NCBI GenBank assembly: GCA_017543335.1
Contig: JAFYGE010000079.1
Location: forward strand, 1 to 45,304
DNA length: 45,304 nucleotides
Reading direction: 5' to 3'
From: Ruminococcus sp.
GTDB taxonomy: Bacteria; Bacillota; Clostridia; Oscillospirales; Ruminococcaceae
The translations under genes were made by a program, and so were the position numbers. Within the stretch, counting starts at the first letter, position 1. Every line of letters starts with the position of its first letter. Shown in pieces: positions 9,617 to 17,936 of the stretch. The notes below the pieces were generated by a model. The model was not told where the DNA came from. It saw only the letters and a list, made by a program, of their open reading frames with translations, and searched no databases.

Positions 9617-10873
9617 ATGAGCAGACGAGTTGTAATTACCGGAATGGGTGCTGTTACTCCTCTCGGTACAGGCGTAGACAAATTCTGGCAGGGGATAAAG
9701 GACAATAAGATAGGTTTTTCTTTTATCGACGCTTTTGATACAGAGAGAACAGGTGTTAAGATAGGCGGTATCGTAAGAGATTTCGACGAGACACAGTATT
9801 TTGACGTTGAAGGCTGTTTCGATAAAAAAGAGTCAAAGCGTATGGATACTTTTACAAAGTATGCAGTAGTTGCTTCACATGAGGCTCTTGTGGATGCCGG
9901 TTCTGACTTTTCAGACATTGATCCTTACAGAGCAGGTGTTATAATCGGTTCAGGTATTGGCGGAATCGACCTCACTCTCAGTGAGCATAATAAATTCCTC
10001 GCAAAAGGACCGGGCAGAATGTCCGCATTCTATATCCCTATGATGATAAGCAATATGGCTGCCGGAACTGTTTCAATGAAGACCGGCTTCAGAGGTGCTA
10101 ATTTCGATATAACAACAGCTTGTGCAAGCTCAACTCATTCTATTGGCGAGGCTTTCAGAAAGATAAAGGACGGCTACCTTGATGTCGCTCTTGCAGGCGG
10201 TACAGAGAGTACTAACGTTGAATTCACTTACGGCGGATTCGCTAATATGAAGGCTCTTACAAAGTCCGGCGATCTTGAAAGAGCTTCAATTCCTTTTGAT
10301 AAAGAGAGAAACGGCTTCGTCCTCGGCGAGGGAAGTGCAGTTCTTGTGCTTGAAGAGTATGAGCACGCAAAGGCAAGAGGAGCTAAGATATACGCAGAAG
10401 TAGCAGGATATGGTGCTACTTGTGACGGCTATCACATGACATCTCCGATGCCATCCGGTGAGGCTGCCGGTATGGGTATGAAGCTTGCTATGGAAGAAGC
10501 AGGACTTACTCCGGCTGATGTTGATTACATCAACGCTCACGGTACTTCAACAGGTCTTAACGATAAGTACGAGACAGCTGCCATAAAGGTCGCTTTCGGT
10601 GACGAAGCTTATAACGTGAAGATAAATTCCACAAAGTCAATGATAGGTCATCTTCTTGGTGCAGCAGGTGCAGTTGAGGCTGTTGTGTGTGCCAAGTCAA
10701 TAGAGGAAGGCTTTATCCACCGTACTATTGGTTATAAGGTACCGGATGAAGAGTGTGACCTCAATTACTGTACAGAAAAAAATGTGGAGCAGGAGGTTCG
10801 TGCTGCCCTTTCAAATTCACTGGGCTTCGGCGGACACAACGCTACACTTTGTTTTAAAAAAATATATGATTAA
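9617..10873 (+). CDS. fabF: 3-oxoacyl-ACP synthase II
   Basis: Elongating condensing enzyme of fatty acid synthesis. From the ATG at 9617 the protein is 418 residues (MSRRVVITGMGAVTPLG). Catalytic residues are Cys169 in TTACASSTHS, His308 in NAHGTSTG and His345 in IGHLLGAAG. An in-frame TTG eight codons upstream is a less likely start. The ribosome site GAAAGGA is about 15 nt from the ATG, longer than usual for this operon. Confidence 0.96.
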   Translation: MSRRVVITGMGAVTPLGTGVDKFWQGIKDNKIGFSFIDAFDTERTGVKIGGIVRDFDETQYFDVEGCFDKKESKRMDTFTKYAVVASHEALVDAGSDFSDIDPYRAGVIIGSGIGGIDLTLSEHNKFLAKGPGRMSAFYIPMMISNMAAGTVSMKTGFRGANFDITTACASSTHSIGEAFRKIKDGYLDVALAGGTESTNVEFTYGGFANMKALTKSGDLERASIPFDKERNGFVLGEGSAVLVLEEYEHAKARGAKIYAEVAGYGATCDGYHMTSPMPSGEAAGMGMKLAMEEAGLTPADVDYINAHGTSTGLNDKYETAAIKVAFGDEAYNVKINSTKSMIGHLLGAAGAVEAVVCAKSIEEGFIHRTIGYKVPDEECDLNYCTEKNVEQEVRAALSNSLGFGGHNATLCFKKIYD

Positions 10874-10888
10874 CGGGGAGGATCGACG

Positions 10889-11365
10889 ATGAGCGAAATA
10901 TTCGGTATCGTAGATACAGAAACTATCGAAAAGCTTGCGGATATTATAAATAAAAAAGAGCTTTCCGAGCTTACTATTGCTGACGGCGATAAGACAATAA
11001 CTATCAAGGGTAAGAAGTGCCCTCCGCCTGCACCGGCAATGCCAGTGCCATTTATGGGGATGCCTGCTCAGGCAGCTCCGGTACCTGCTGAAACACCAGC
11101 TGCTCCGGAGAGCGAAGCTGCTGCTGTAAGCGGAAATGTTGTAAAATCACCAATAGTCGGAACATTCTATGCAGCTCCATCACCTGACAAGCCGGCATTC
11201 GTCAAGGTCGGCGACGAAGTCAAGAAGGGCGACGTTATAATGATAATCGAGTCCATGAAACTCATGAACGAGATACAGTCCGATTTTGACGGTGTAGTTG
11301 AACAGATACTCGTTTCAGACGGACAGGCTGTAGAATACGATCAGCCAATCATGATAATAAAGTAA
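10889..11365 (+). CDS. accB: Acetyl-CoA carboxylase biotin carboxyl carrier protein
   Basis: Carries the carboxybiotin between biotin carboxylase and carboxyltransferase. The 158-residue protein has an Ala/Pro-rich mobile linker (about 44-80) and a C-terminal biotinyl domain with ESMKLMNE, the biotinylated lysine being residue 124. ATG follows GGGGAGG. It is followed in the operon by an unknown membrane protein rather than directly by fabZ or accC. Confidence 0.96.
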   Translation: MSEIFGIVDTETIEKLADIINKKELSELTIADGDKTITIKGKKCPPPAPAMPVPFMGMPAQAAPVPAETPAAPESEAAAVSGNVVKSPIVGTFYAAPSPDKPAFVKVGDEVKKGDVIMIIESMKLMNEIQSDFDGVVEQILVSDGQAVEYDQPIMIIK

Positions 11366-11412
11366 GAGATAAAAGGATAAAAAGCCTATAAAGGATTATT
11401 TCGGGGTATATT

Positions 11413-12135
11413 ATGGAATACAGATACATAACACCAGAAAATATAAGTACAGGAGAAATTACTGTTTCCTGTGCTGAGGCTTCTGAGGAAGCTAAAAGTT
11501 ATAACAATAAAATGGCTGCTATGATGAGCATAAAGGACTCTTGGGTGAAAATCTCCGACTTCTTTCGGACTCTTCATCTCATAACCTACCTTATGACTCT
11601 CTGCATCTTTTTCAAGCCATTCATTTTTCCGGAGGACACTTCGTTCAATATCGGAGCTTCTATTATCGCAGGAGCAGGTTATTTTTACTTCGTTCTGAGA
11701 TACTGGCATGGAGTGGAAGGATATAATGCTCCGATAGCCGCTGCTCTGGTCGGAGTTATCGGCGTATCACTGAGTATTATACTTCTGAAAGGCGGCTATT
11801 CGTTCAACTCGGGAGCAGCCTTTTTCGGAACGGTAGTTTGTACACTGTTTATGATATTCTATGTCTTCTTTCCAAAGAGATACAGTCTGTGGATATCATT
11901 GCTTGGATGCTGTGCGTATATCGCAGTCAGCTGGATGCCGCTGTTCTATGTTGTGCTGATAGCTGTTACAGCCTTTATAATGGAAAGAAAAGACAGCGTT
12001 ATGAGAGCTTCGGACGGCTATCCTGAATTCCGTCCGCTTAAAATAAGAAACTATACCGACGGAAAAATAACTGTAAGATCTTATGACGGATATAACCGCT
12101 TTGACGGTATAGACGATGAAATGGAAAGTATATAA
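11413..12135 (+). CDS. Uncharacterised six-helix membrane protein inside the fatty acid operon
   Basis: I do not recognise this 240-residue protein. The first 50 residues are polar. About six hydrophobic segments follow, near 57-73, 83-99, 107-126, 134-155, 158-174 and 176-190. The tail of about 50 residues is soluble, with two YDG/YTDG phrases. It lies between accB (47 bp before) and fabZ (18 bp after), on the same strand and without a terminator, so it is probably co-transcribed. The ribosome site is weak (GGGG) compared with its neighbours, suggesting lower expression. Location suggests a role in membrane lipid synthesis or sensing, but nothing in the sequence proves it. Confidence 0.8.
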   Translation: MEYRYITPENISTGEITVSCAEASEEAKSYNNKMAAMMSIKDSWVKISDFFRTLHLITYLMTLCIFFKPFIFPEDTSFNIGASIIAGAGYFYFVLRYWHGVEGYNAPIAAALVGVIGVSLSIILLKGGYSFNSGAAFFGTVVCTLFMIFYVFFPKRYSLWISLLGCCAYIAVSWMPLFYVVLIAVTAFIMERKDSVMRASDGYPEFRPLKIRNYTDGKITVRSYDGYNRFDGIDDEMESI

Positions 12136-12153
12136 AATCAGGAGGATAAACTT

Positions 12154-12606
12154 ATGTCAGATGTGCTTATGAATAAAGAACAGATAATGGAAATAATCCC
12201 CCACCGTGATCCATTCCTGCTTATCGATGAGATAGTTGATATGGAAGTGGGAGTTAAGGTACACGCAAGAAAATATATCAAGGAAGATGATTTCTGGTTC
12301 AAGGGACATTTTCCGGAATATCCTGTAACTCCGGGCGTTCTTATGGTAGAGATGCTCGCTCAGGCAGGAGCAGTTTGTATGCTTTCAAAACCGGAATTCA
12401 AGGGCAAATTAGGCTTCTTCGGCGGTATAGACAAGGCTAAGTTCCGCCGTCAGGTCCTTCCGGGAGACGTTCTTGACCTTGAAGTTGAGATGATACGTCA
12501 GAGAGGTCCTGTAGGAACAGGTAAGGCAGTTGCTTCTGTAGGCGGCGAAAAAGCTGTTTCATGCGAGATAACATTCATAGTATCTGACGGAAATAAATCA
12601 GAGTGA
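12154..12606 (+). CDS. fabZ: 3-hydroxyacyl-ACP dehydratase
   Basis: Hot-dog fold dehydratase that makes trans-2-enoyl-ACP. The 150 residues include PHRDPFLLIDEI and the active-site GHFPEYPVTPGVLMVE with His52 and Glu66. An AGGAGG site precedes the ATG. It is the only dehydratase seen in the window. Confidence 0.96.
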   Translation: MSDVLMNKEQIMEIIPHRDPFLLIDEIVDMEVGVKVHARKYIKEDDFWFKGHFPEYPVTPGVLMVEMLAQAGAVCMLSKPEFKGKLGFFGGIDKAKFRRQVLPGDVLDLEVEMIRQRGPVGTGKAVASVGGEKAVSCEITFIVSDGNKSE

Positions 12607-12658
12607 TTTCTGCGGTATCAGACCGCTTGACAATAATTGATTAAGGAGAACATGAGCG

Positions 12659-14014
12659 ATGTTCAGAAAAGTTCTTATAGCCAACAGAGGCGAAATAGCG
12701 GTCAGGATAATACGTGCCTGCCGTGAACTGGGAGTTCGCTGTGTTGCAGTGTATTCCACTGCTGACAGAAACTCGCTCCATGCACAGATCGCAGATGAGG
12801 CGGTCTGCATAGGACCTCCTGCAACTAAAGACAGCTACCTGAATATGAATGCTATCATACAGGCAGCATTGAATACAGGTGCAGAAGCTATACATCCGGG
12901 ATTCGGTTTCCTTTCGGAAAATTCAGATTTTGCAAGACTTTGTGAGGATAACGGTATAGTATTTATCGGTCCTTCATATAATTCTATTGATATGCTGGGC
13001 AATAAAGCAGCAGCTAAGGAGACTATGGCAGCTGCCGGAGTTCCTGTAATACCGGGAACAAAGGGTGCAGTAAAGTCGCTTAAAGAAGCAAAAGAATTCG
13101 CCGATAAAGCAGGTTATCCTGTACTCGTAAAGGCTTCAGCCGGCGGCGGCGGAAGAGGTATCAGAAGAGTTGACGCTCCGGAAGAGCTTGAACCGCAGAT
13201 AATCGCAGCTCAGCAGGAAGCTAAAAATTTCTTCGGTGATGACTCGGTATATATCGAGAAATTCCTCATAAATCCTCATCACGTAGAGATACAGATAATG
13301 GCTGATAAGCATGGCAATTACATATACCTCGGCGAGCGTGACTGCTCTATGCAGAGAAGAAATCAGAAGGTTCTTGAGGAGTGTCCGAGCCCGATAGTTG
13401 ATGAGGCTCTCAGAAAACGTATGGGACAGGCAGCTATAACCGCTGCTAAGGAGTGCGGATACTATAACGCAGGTACTATCGAGTTCCTCGTTGACGATAA
13501 CCGTGACTTCTACTTCATGGAAATGAATACACGTATACAGGTAGAACACCCGATAACTGAGGAGGTTACCGGTTTTGACCTTGTAAAAGCTCAGATAGAA
13601 GTTGCGGCAGGTATGTCACTAAGCGTTACACAGAACGATATAAAGCTCCGTGGCCACGCTATAGAGTGCCGTATCAATGCAGAGAATCCGGAACTTGATT
13701 TCCGTCCTTCTCCGGGAACTATCACAGACCTCTATATGCCGGGAGGTCCGGGAATAAGAATCGACGGAGCCGTATTTCAGGGATATACGATAACTCCTTA
13801 TTACGATTCAATGATAAGTAAGCTCATAGCTCACGGCTCTGACCGTCAGGACGCTATCAACAAAATGGCATGGGCACTTTCAGAGTTCCTCGTAAGAGGA
13901 GTTGATACAAATATCGATTTCCAGCTTTCACTTATCAGAAATCCTGATTTCAAGGAAGGAAATTACGATATAGGCTTCCTTGGAAGATATATGGAAGAGT
14001 ACAAGAAGAAATAA
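12659..14014 (+). CDS. accC: Acetyl-CoA carboxylase, biotin carboxylase subunit
   Basis: ATP-dependent carboxylation of the biotin on AccB. The 451-residue protein starts FRKVLIANRGEIAVRIIRA. It has the ATP-grasp glycine loop KASAGGGGRGIR and the catalytic region EMNTRIQVEHPITEEVTG. Full length for the family. AAGGAG lies 10 nt upstream of the ATG; another ATG at 12652 is out of frame. Confidence 0.97.
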   Translation: MFRKVLIANRGEIAVRIIRACRELGVRCVAVYSTADRNSLHAQIADEAVCIGPPATKDSYLNMNAIIQAALNTGAEAIHPGFGFLSENSDFARLCEDNGIVFIGPSYNSIDMLGNKAAAKETMAAAGVPVIPGTKGAVKSLKEAKEFADKAGYPVLVKASAGGGGRGIRRVDAPEELEPQIIAAQQEAKNFFGDDSVYIEKFLINPHHVEIQIMADKHGNYIYLGERDCSMQRRNQKVLEECPSPIVDEALRKRMGQAAITAAKECGYYNAGTIEFLVDDNRDFYFMEMNTRIQVEHPITEEVTGFDLVKAQIEVAAGMSLSVTQNDIKLRGHAIECRINAENPELDFRPSPGTITDLYMPGGPGIRIDGAVFQGYTITPYYDSMISKLIAHGSDRQDAINKMAWALSEFLVRGVDTNIDFQLSLIRNPDFKEGNYDIGFLGRYMEEYKKK

Positions 14015-14029
14015 ATTTAAAGAATTGCG

Positions 14030-14887
14030 GTGATACGATTGTTTGAGGATTTTTTTGGTGTTGTAAAAAAGCGTTTTAACAGCGGTATTGAAGATGAGTA
14101 TAAACCACCGATGTTCAAATGCCCACGCTGCCAGTCGCTTAGTCCGCTTTCAAAGTATGAGGAGCTTCACAGGGTATGCCCGTTGTGTAATTATCACGGA
14201 AGACTCTCTGCTGCAGAGCGTATCGCAGTTACTGTGGATAAGGGCAGCTTTAAGGAATTCGATGCAGATATGAAGAGCGGAAATCCTATCGATTTCCCTG
14301 ACTATAAAGAAAAGCAGGAAAAGCTCCGTGAGAGCACAGGTATCAATGACGCTGTTGTGACAGGTACTGCTATGATAAAAGGCTCTGAAGTAGTCATAGG
14401 AATAATGGATTCCCGCTATATGATGGGAAGTATGGGCAGTGTTGTCGGCGAAAAGATAGCTCGTGCATTTGAGTACGCAACAGAGCACGGACTTCCTGTA
14501 GTTATGTTCACAGCTTCCGGCGGAGCTCGTATGCAGGAGGGTATCGTGTCCCTTATGCAGATGGCTAAAACATCAGGAGCAGTTAAGCTCCACAGTGATA
14601 ACGGCGGTCTGTATATTGCTGTTATGACTGACCCGACTACAGGCGGTGTTACTGCCAGCTTTGCTTCACTCGGTGATATAATCATTGCAGAGCCAAAGGT
14701 TATTATAGGATTCGCAGGCAGAAGAGTAATCGAGAATACTATCAAGCAGAGACTTCCGGAAGACTTCCAGCTTGCTGAGTTTATGCACGAAAAAGGCTTT
14801 GTGGATATGATAGTTGAACGCAGAAAGATGAGAAGCGTTCTTTCACATCTTCTGAAGCTCCACGGCTATGACAAGAAGGAGGTCTGA
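14030..14887 (+). CDS. accD: Acetyl-CoA carboxylase, carboxyltransferase beta subunit
   Basis: With AccA it transfers the carboxyl from biotin to acetyl-CoA. The 285-residue protein has an N-terminal four-cysteine zinc ribbon (CPRC near residue 27, CPLC about 20 residues later) and the crotonase-fold core with MFTASGGARMQEG and TDPTTGGVTASFASLGD. The start is uncertain: GTG at 14030 or TTG at 14039, and neither has a strong ribosome site, unlike the other genes of the operon. Ends 3 bp before accA. Confidence 0.95.
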   Translation: MIRLFEDFFGVVKKRFNSGIEDEYKPPMFKCPRCQSLSPLSKYEELHRVCPLCNYHGRLSAAERIAVTVDKGSFKEFDADMKSGNPIDFPDYKEKQEKLRESTGINDAVVTGTAMIKGSEVVIGIMDSRYMMGSMGSVVGEKIARAFEYATEHGLPVVMFTASGGARMQEGIVSLMQMAKTSGAVKLHSDNGGLYIAVMTDPTTGGVTASFASLGDIIIAEPKVIIGFAGRRVIENTIKQRLPEDFQLAEFMHEKGFVDMIVERRKMRSVLSHLLKLHGYDKKEV

Positions 14888-14890
14888 ACA

Positions 14891-15697
14891 ATGGAAGAAA
14901 AAAGATCAGCATGGGAGCGTCTCCAGCTTGTTCATACAAAGGGCAGACCAACTGTAAGAGATTATATTCCGCTTGTTTTCTCGGATTTCTACGAAATGCA
15001 CGGCGACCGCCTTTACGGTGACGATAAGGCTATACTCGGCGGTATCGGACGTCTGGACGGCAGACCTGTTACCATAATAGGTCAGGTTAAGGGCAGAGAC
15101 CTTAATGAAAATAAAGTCTGCAATTTCGCTATGCCTCATCCGGAGGGCTACAGAAAGGCTCTCAGACTTGCAAGACAGGCAGAGAAATTCCATAGACCTA
15201 TAGTTTGCTTTATCGATACTCCCGGAGCTTTCTGTGGCGTTGCAGCTGAGGAAAGAGGTATGGGAGAAGCTATCGCTAAGAATATAGCAGAGTTTATGAC
15301 CCTGCGTACTCCGATCATTTCAATAGTGCTCGGAGAAGGCGGAAGCGGCGGAGCTCTCGCACTCGGCGTTTGTGACGAACTTGCTATGCTGGAGAATGCT
15401 CAGTACTCAGTACTCTCTCCAAGAGGTTTTGCCACAATTCTCTGGAAGGATGCGTCCCGTGAGCAGGAAGCAAGCGAAATTATGCGAATTACAGCCGAAG
15501 ATATGGTCTCGCTCGGCGTTGCTGAGGCTATCATCGAAGAGCCGCTCGGCGGAGCACACAACGATTTAGACAAAATTTCAGAAAATATTAAGGAATATTT
15601 GTCACTGAAAATTCCAGAAAAATGCCAAAAAGATATTGACGTTTTATTAAAAGAACGTTATACTAAGTTTAGAAAGATCGGAGAGTTCATTGAATAA
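14891..15697 (+). CDS. accA: Acetyl-CoA carboxylase, carboxyltransferase alpha subunit
   Basis: Partner of AccD. The 268 residues include GRLDGRPVTIIGQVKGRD, the core FIDTPGAFCGVAAEERG, and the oxyanion-type glycine run GEGGSGGALALG. It is slightly shorter than proteobacterial AccA, as is common in Clostridia. AAGGAGG overlaps the end of accD, so the two subunits are probably made in a fixed ratio. Confidence 0.97.
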   Translation: MEEKRSAWERLQLVHTKGRPTVRDYIPLVFSDFYEMHGDRLYGDDKAILGGIGRLDGRPVTIIGQVKGRDLNENKVCNFAMPHPEGYRKALRLARQAEKFHRPIVCFIDTPGAFCGVAAEERGMGEAIAKNIAEFMTLRTPIISIVLGEGGSGGALALGVCDELAMLENAQYSVLSPRGFATILWKDASREQEASEIMRITAEDMVSLGVAEAIIEEPLGGAHNDLDKISENIKEYLSLKIPEKCQKDIDVLLKERYTKFRKIGEFIE

Positions 15698-15752
15698 CTC
15701 CGAACTTATATAAATGCAGTTGTGACTGCACAAAACTAAGGAGGATAAATAC

Positions 15753-15998
15753 ATGATTTTTGAAAAGCTCAAGGATATTATTGCTGAACAGCTCGGTGTA
15801 GAGGCTGAGGAAGTTACTATGGAAGCAAATATTCAGGACGATCTCGGTGCTGATTCACTCGACGTTGTTGACCTTATCACAACTATCGAGGACGAGTTCG
15901 ATCTCTCTATCCCTGATGAGGCTGTTGAAGAGATCAAGACAGTTGGCGATATTGCTAACTACATCGAGAAGAACACAGAATCTGAGGATGCTGAATAA
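15753..15998 (+). CDS. acpP: Acyl carrier protein
   Basis: An 81-residue acidic four-helix carrier with the phosphopantetheine site DDLGADSLD, serine at residue 35. It closes the fatty acid operon, with AAGGAGG upstream and a strong terminator 35 bp downstream. It is activated by a holo-ACP synthase; the only phosphopantetheinyl transferase in the window is the Sfp-type gene at 32110. Confidence 0.97.
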   Translation: MIFEKLKDIIAEQLGVEAEEVTMEANIQDDLGADSLDVVDLITTIEDEFDLSIPDEAVEEIKTVGDIANYIEKNTESEDAE

Positions 15999-16032
15999 TC
16001 CTGTCTGAAAGTTTTTCTTAAAGAAAAGTACG

Positions 16033-16067
16033 TTACCGAGTCAGAAAATGACTCGGTAATTTTTTTG
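16033..16067 (+). terminator. Terminator of the fab operon
   Basis: An 11-bp perfect stem (TTACCGAGTCA, 16033-16043, with TGACTCGGTAA, 16049-16059), a GAAAA loop and an eight-T run. The ECF promoter of the next gene begins only 10 bp later. Confidence 0.95.
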
Positions 16068-16077
16068 TCTGAAAAAA

Positions 16078-16106
16078 TGTAACCTTTTCTATTCATGTTT
16101 CGTATA
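16078..16106 (+). promoter_or_regulatory. ECF-type promoter of the sigma factor gene
   Basis: TGTAACCTTTT (from 16078) and CGTATA (16101-16106) with 17 bp between TGTAAC and CGTATA match the shape of Bacillus SigW-like ECF promoters (TGAAAC...CGTA). It lies 31 bp upstream of the sigma gene, so the factor probably activates its own transcription. Confidence 0.75.
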
Positions 16107-16136
16107 TAAGGCAGAAGGGCGAAAGGAGGGAGTACG

Positions 16137-16679
16137 ATGGATGACGAAAAGCTCGTCAGGCTGCTCAGGAAAAAGAAGGAAGAAGCTCTTGAAGCACTCG
16201 TAGAAAAATATAGTGCATACGTAAGTACAGTCGCAAGGAACGTCGCAGGCGGTACGCTTGGCAACAGTGATATAGAGGAGATAACCGCTGACGTTTTTAT
16301 AACGGTCTGGAAAAAGAGCAGTGAACTCTGTGCGGATACATTAAGATCATATCTCGCAGTCATTGCAAGAAACATTTCAATAGACCGCTTGCGAAAACTT
16401 CATTATACAGTGCCGATAGATGAGCTTGAGATAGACGATAGTTCCGATGTTGAATCAAATACCGATCAAAGACTTATAGCGGATGAATTCAATTCGGTGA
16501 TAAACGAAATGTCTCAGCGTGACAGAGAGCTCCTCCTGAGGTATTACTTCTATTATCAGAAGATACCGCAGATAGCAGCTGAAATGAGTATCAGCGAATC
16601 TTCATGCAAAACAGGTTTGTTTCGTGCACGAAACAGGTTGAAAGAAAAATTAATAGAAAGAGGTTATGGTTATGAGTAA
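16137..16679 (+). CDS. ECF-family RNA polymerase sigma factor
   Basis: The 180-residue protein has sigma region 2 at about 15-82, including the -10 recognition helix DIEEITADVFITVWK, and region 4 at about 120-172 with the helix-turn-helix KIPQIAAEMSISESSCKTGLFRARNRLKEKL. There is no region 1 or 3, as expected for ECF factors. Strong AAAGGAGG site. It overlaps the following gene by 8 bp, the usual sign of a sigma/anti-sigma pair, and an ECF-like promoter lies directly upstream. The inducing signal is not apparent. Confidence 0.93.
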   Translation: MDDEKLVRLLRKKKEEALEALVEKYSAYVSTVARNVAGGTLGNSDIEEITADVFITVWKKSSELCADTLRSYLAVIARNISIDRLRKLHYTVPIDELEIDDSSDVESNTDQRLIADEFNSVINEMSQRDRELLLRYYFYYQKIPQIAAEMSISESSCKTGLFRARNRLKEKLIERGYGYE

Positions 16680-17898
16680 AAATTTATATGATCTTTTTTC
16701 TGAATACAAGGGTGAACTTCCTGAAATAAAAGAAGAGAAGTGCGACAGCGAGCGTATCAAGCAGCTCGTTCGTCAGCAGACTTCCGAGAAGAAGAATATA
16801 AAAGTACGCAGAAATCCAAAGATGTTCATTATTAGTATAGCAGCTGCCCTTACTGCTGTCACAAGTATAACAGCTGCTGCGTATAGCGATAATTTTGGCG
16901 GCTTCAAGAAAGTACTCCGCCGCACAGAGGCAAGTCCGGCAGTAAACAGCGAACTTCCTCTTGTAAACGGAAGCGATACTGACGGTATGGAGGATAATAT
17001 CTCCGTTGACTCAGTTGCATTTACAGGCAGTGACAGCGTCAGCGTAAAAACTGCCGGAATGTATTACGATAACAATACCTTTATGCTTTCTGTAGAAATG
17101 AAAGTCGGTAACGGCATCACTATACCTGATAACGCTGTTGTACTGCCTTATTTCACTAAGTATGCAAACGGTCAGGCAGAAGAACTCCGTGAGCAGAGCG
17201 GTTCGGGAAATGCTGCAAAGCTCGTAAAGGGTGACGATGCTCAGACTTACTACGCAACATTCTATATCTCTGATGAAGACCTTGCCGGAAGTACTATCGG
17301 AGTTCGCCTTGAAAATATAATAAACCAAAATGTAGTATCCGATTGTCAGAGTGCTCTTGTAGCTGAGCAGAACAAGTGGCATGAGGAGTTCGGCACTGAC
17401 AGTAGCATTGAGGATTGGAAGGCTTACTGGAAGGAGAATAACCTCGATAAGCGTACTCTTGACTTCATGGCTTCTTATTACAGAGACTGCGACAAGATAG
17501 TTGAGGGAAGCTGGAATGCTGAAGTTGAAGTGCCTGTCGACATTGCTGACACAAACACATTTGAAAATAACGGATTCAGAGTAAAGACTGATACACTTTC
17601 TATCACTGTTGATGCTGAAAGAGATATTCCGGAGGGTGCAGCTTATGAGCCTGTTATCACTCTGAAAAACGGCGATGTGATATTCACTACAGGTACTAAA
17701 GAGACTGAGTGGCTCAGAGAAAATGGAGTGTTTACTTCCGAGGATAAGCACGAGAATTTTGCAAGCATTTACTCGAACATATTCAGCTACAGCAAGCCTC
17801 ACGATGTTGACGATATTGCAGAGATAGCTGTATATATCTTCAATTATGAGGGTGCGGAGCTGACTGTTGAGAAGAATCTTGTATATACTGCTGATTGA
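16672..17898 (+). CDS. Probable membrane-anchored anti-sigma factor
   Basis: A 408-residue protein. The cytoplasmic N terminus (about 1-45, charged) would bind the sigma factor. A single transmembrane segment follows (MFIISIAAALTAVTSITAAA, about 47-66). The rest is a large extracytoplasmic region without cysteines or an obvious enzyme motif. The architecture fits the DUF4179-type anti-sigma proteins of Clostridia. The ATG at 16672 was preferred over one two codons earlier because AAGAGG lies 8 nt upstream. The overlap with the sigma gene supports the role; the assignment is by context rather than by a recognised zinc-binding anti-sigma motif. Confidence 0.75.
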   Translation: MSKNLYDLFSEYKGELPEIKEEKCDSERIKQLVRQQTSEKKNIKVRRNPKMFIISIAAALTAVTSITAAAYSDNFGGFKKVLRRTEASPAVNSELPLVNGSDTDGMEDNISVDSVAFTGSDSVSVKTAGMYYDNNTFMLSVEMKVGNGITIPDNAVVLPYFTKYANGQAEELREQSGSGNAAKLVKGDDAQTYYATFYISDEDLAGSTIGVRLENIINQNVVSDCQSALVAEQNKWHEEFGTDSSIEDWKAYWKENNLDKRTLDFMASYYRDCDKIVEGSWNAEVEVPVDIADTNTFENNGFRVKTDTLSITVDAERDIPEGAAYEPVITLKNGDVIFTTGTKETEWLRENGVFTSEDKHENFASIYSNIFSYSKPHDVDDIAEIAVYIFNYEGAELTVEKNLVYTAD

Positions 17899-17904
17899 TA
17901 CAAT

Positions 17905-17936
17905 AAAAAGGGACTGCCGCAGCAGTCCCTTTTTTT
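17905..17936. terminator. Bidirectional terminator between the anti-sigma gene and nptA
   Basis: GGGACTGC (17910-17917) pairs with GCAGTCCC (17922-17929) around a 4-nt loop, flanked by A5 and T7 tracts. It serves both convergent genes and overlaps the last bases of the cotransporter gene. Confidence 0.92.

Noticed and set aside
17011-17802. A 263-codon minus-strand open frame opposite the anti-sigma gene
   Set aside because: The plus-strand gene has a ribosome site, overlap with the sigma gene and a membrane segment; the antisense frame has none of these.
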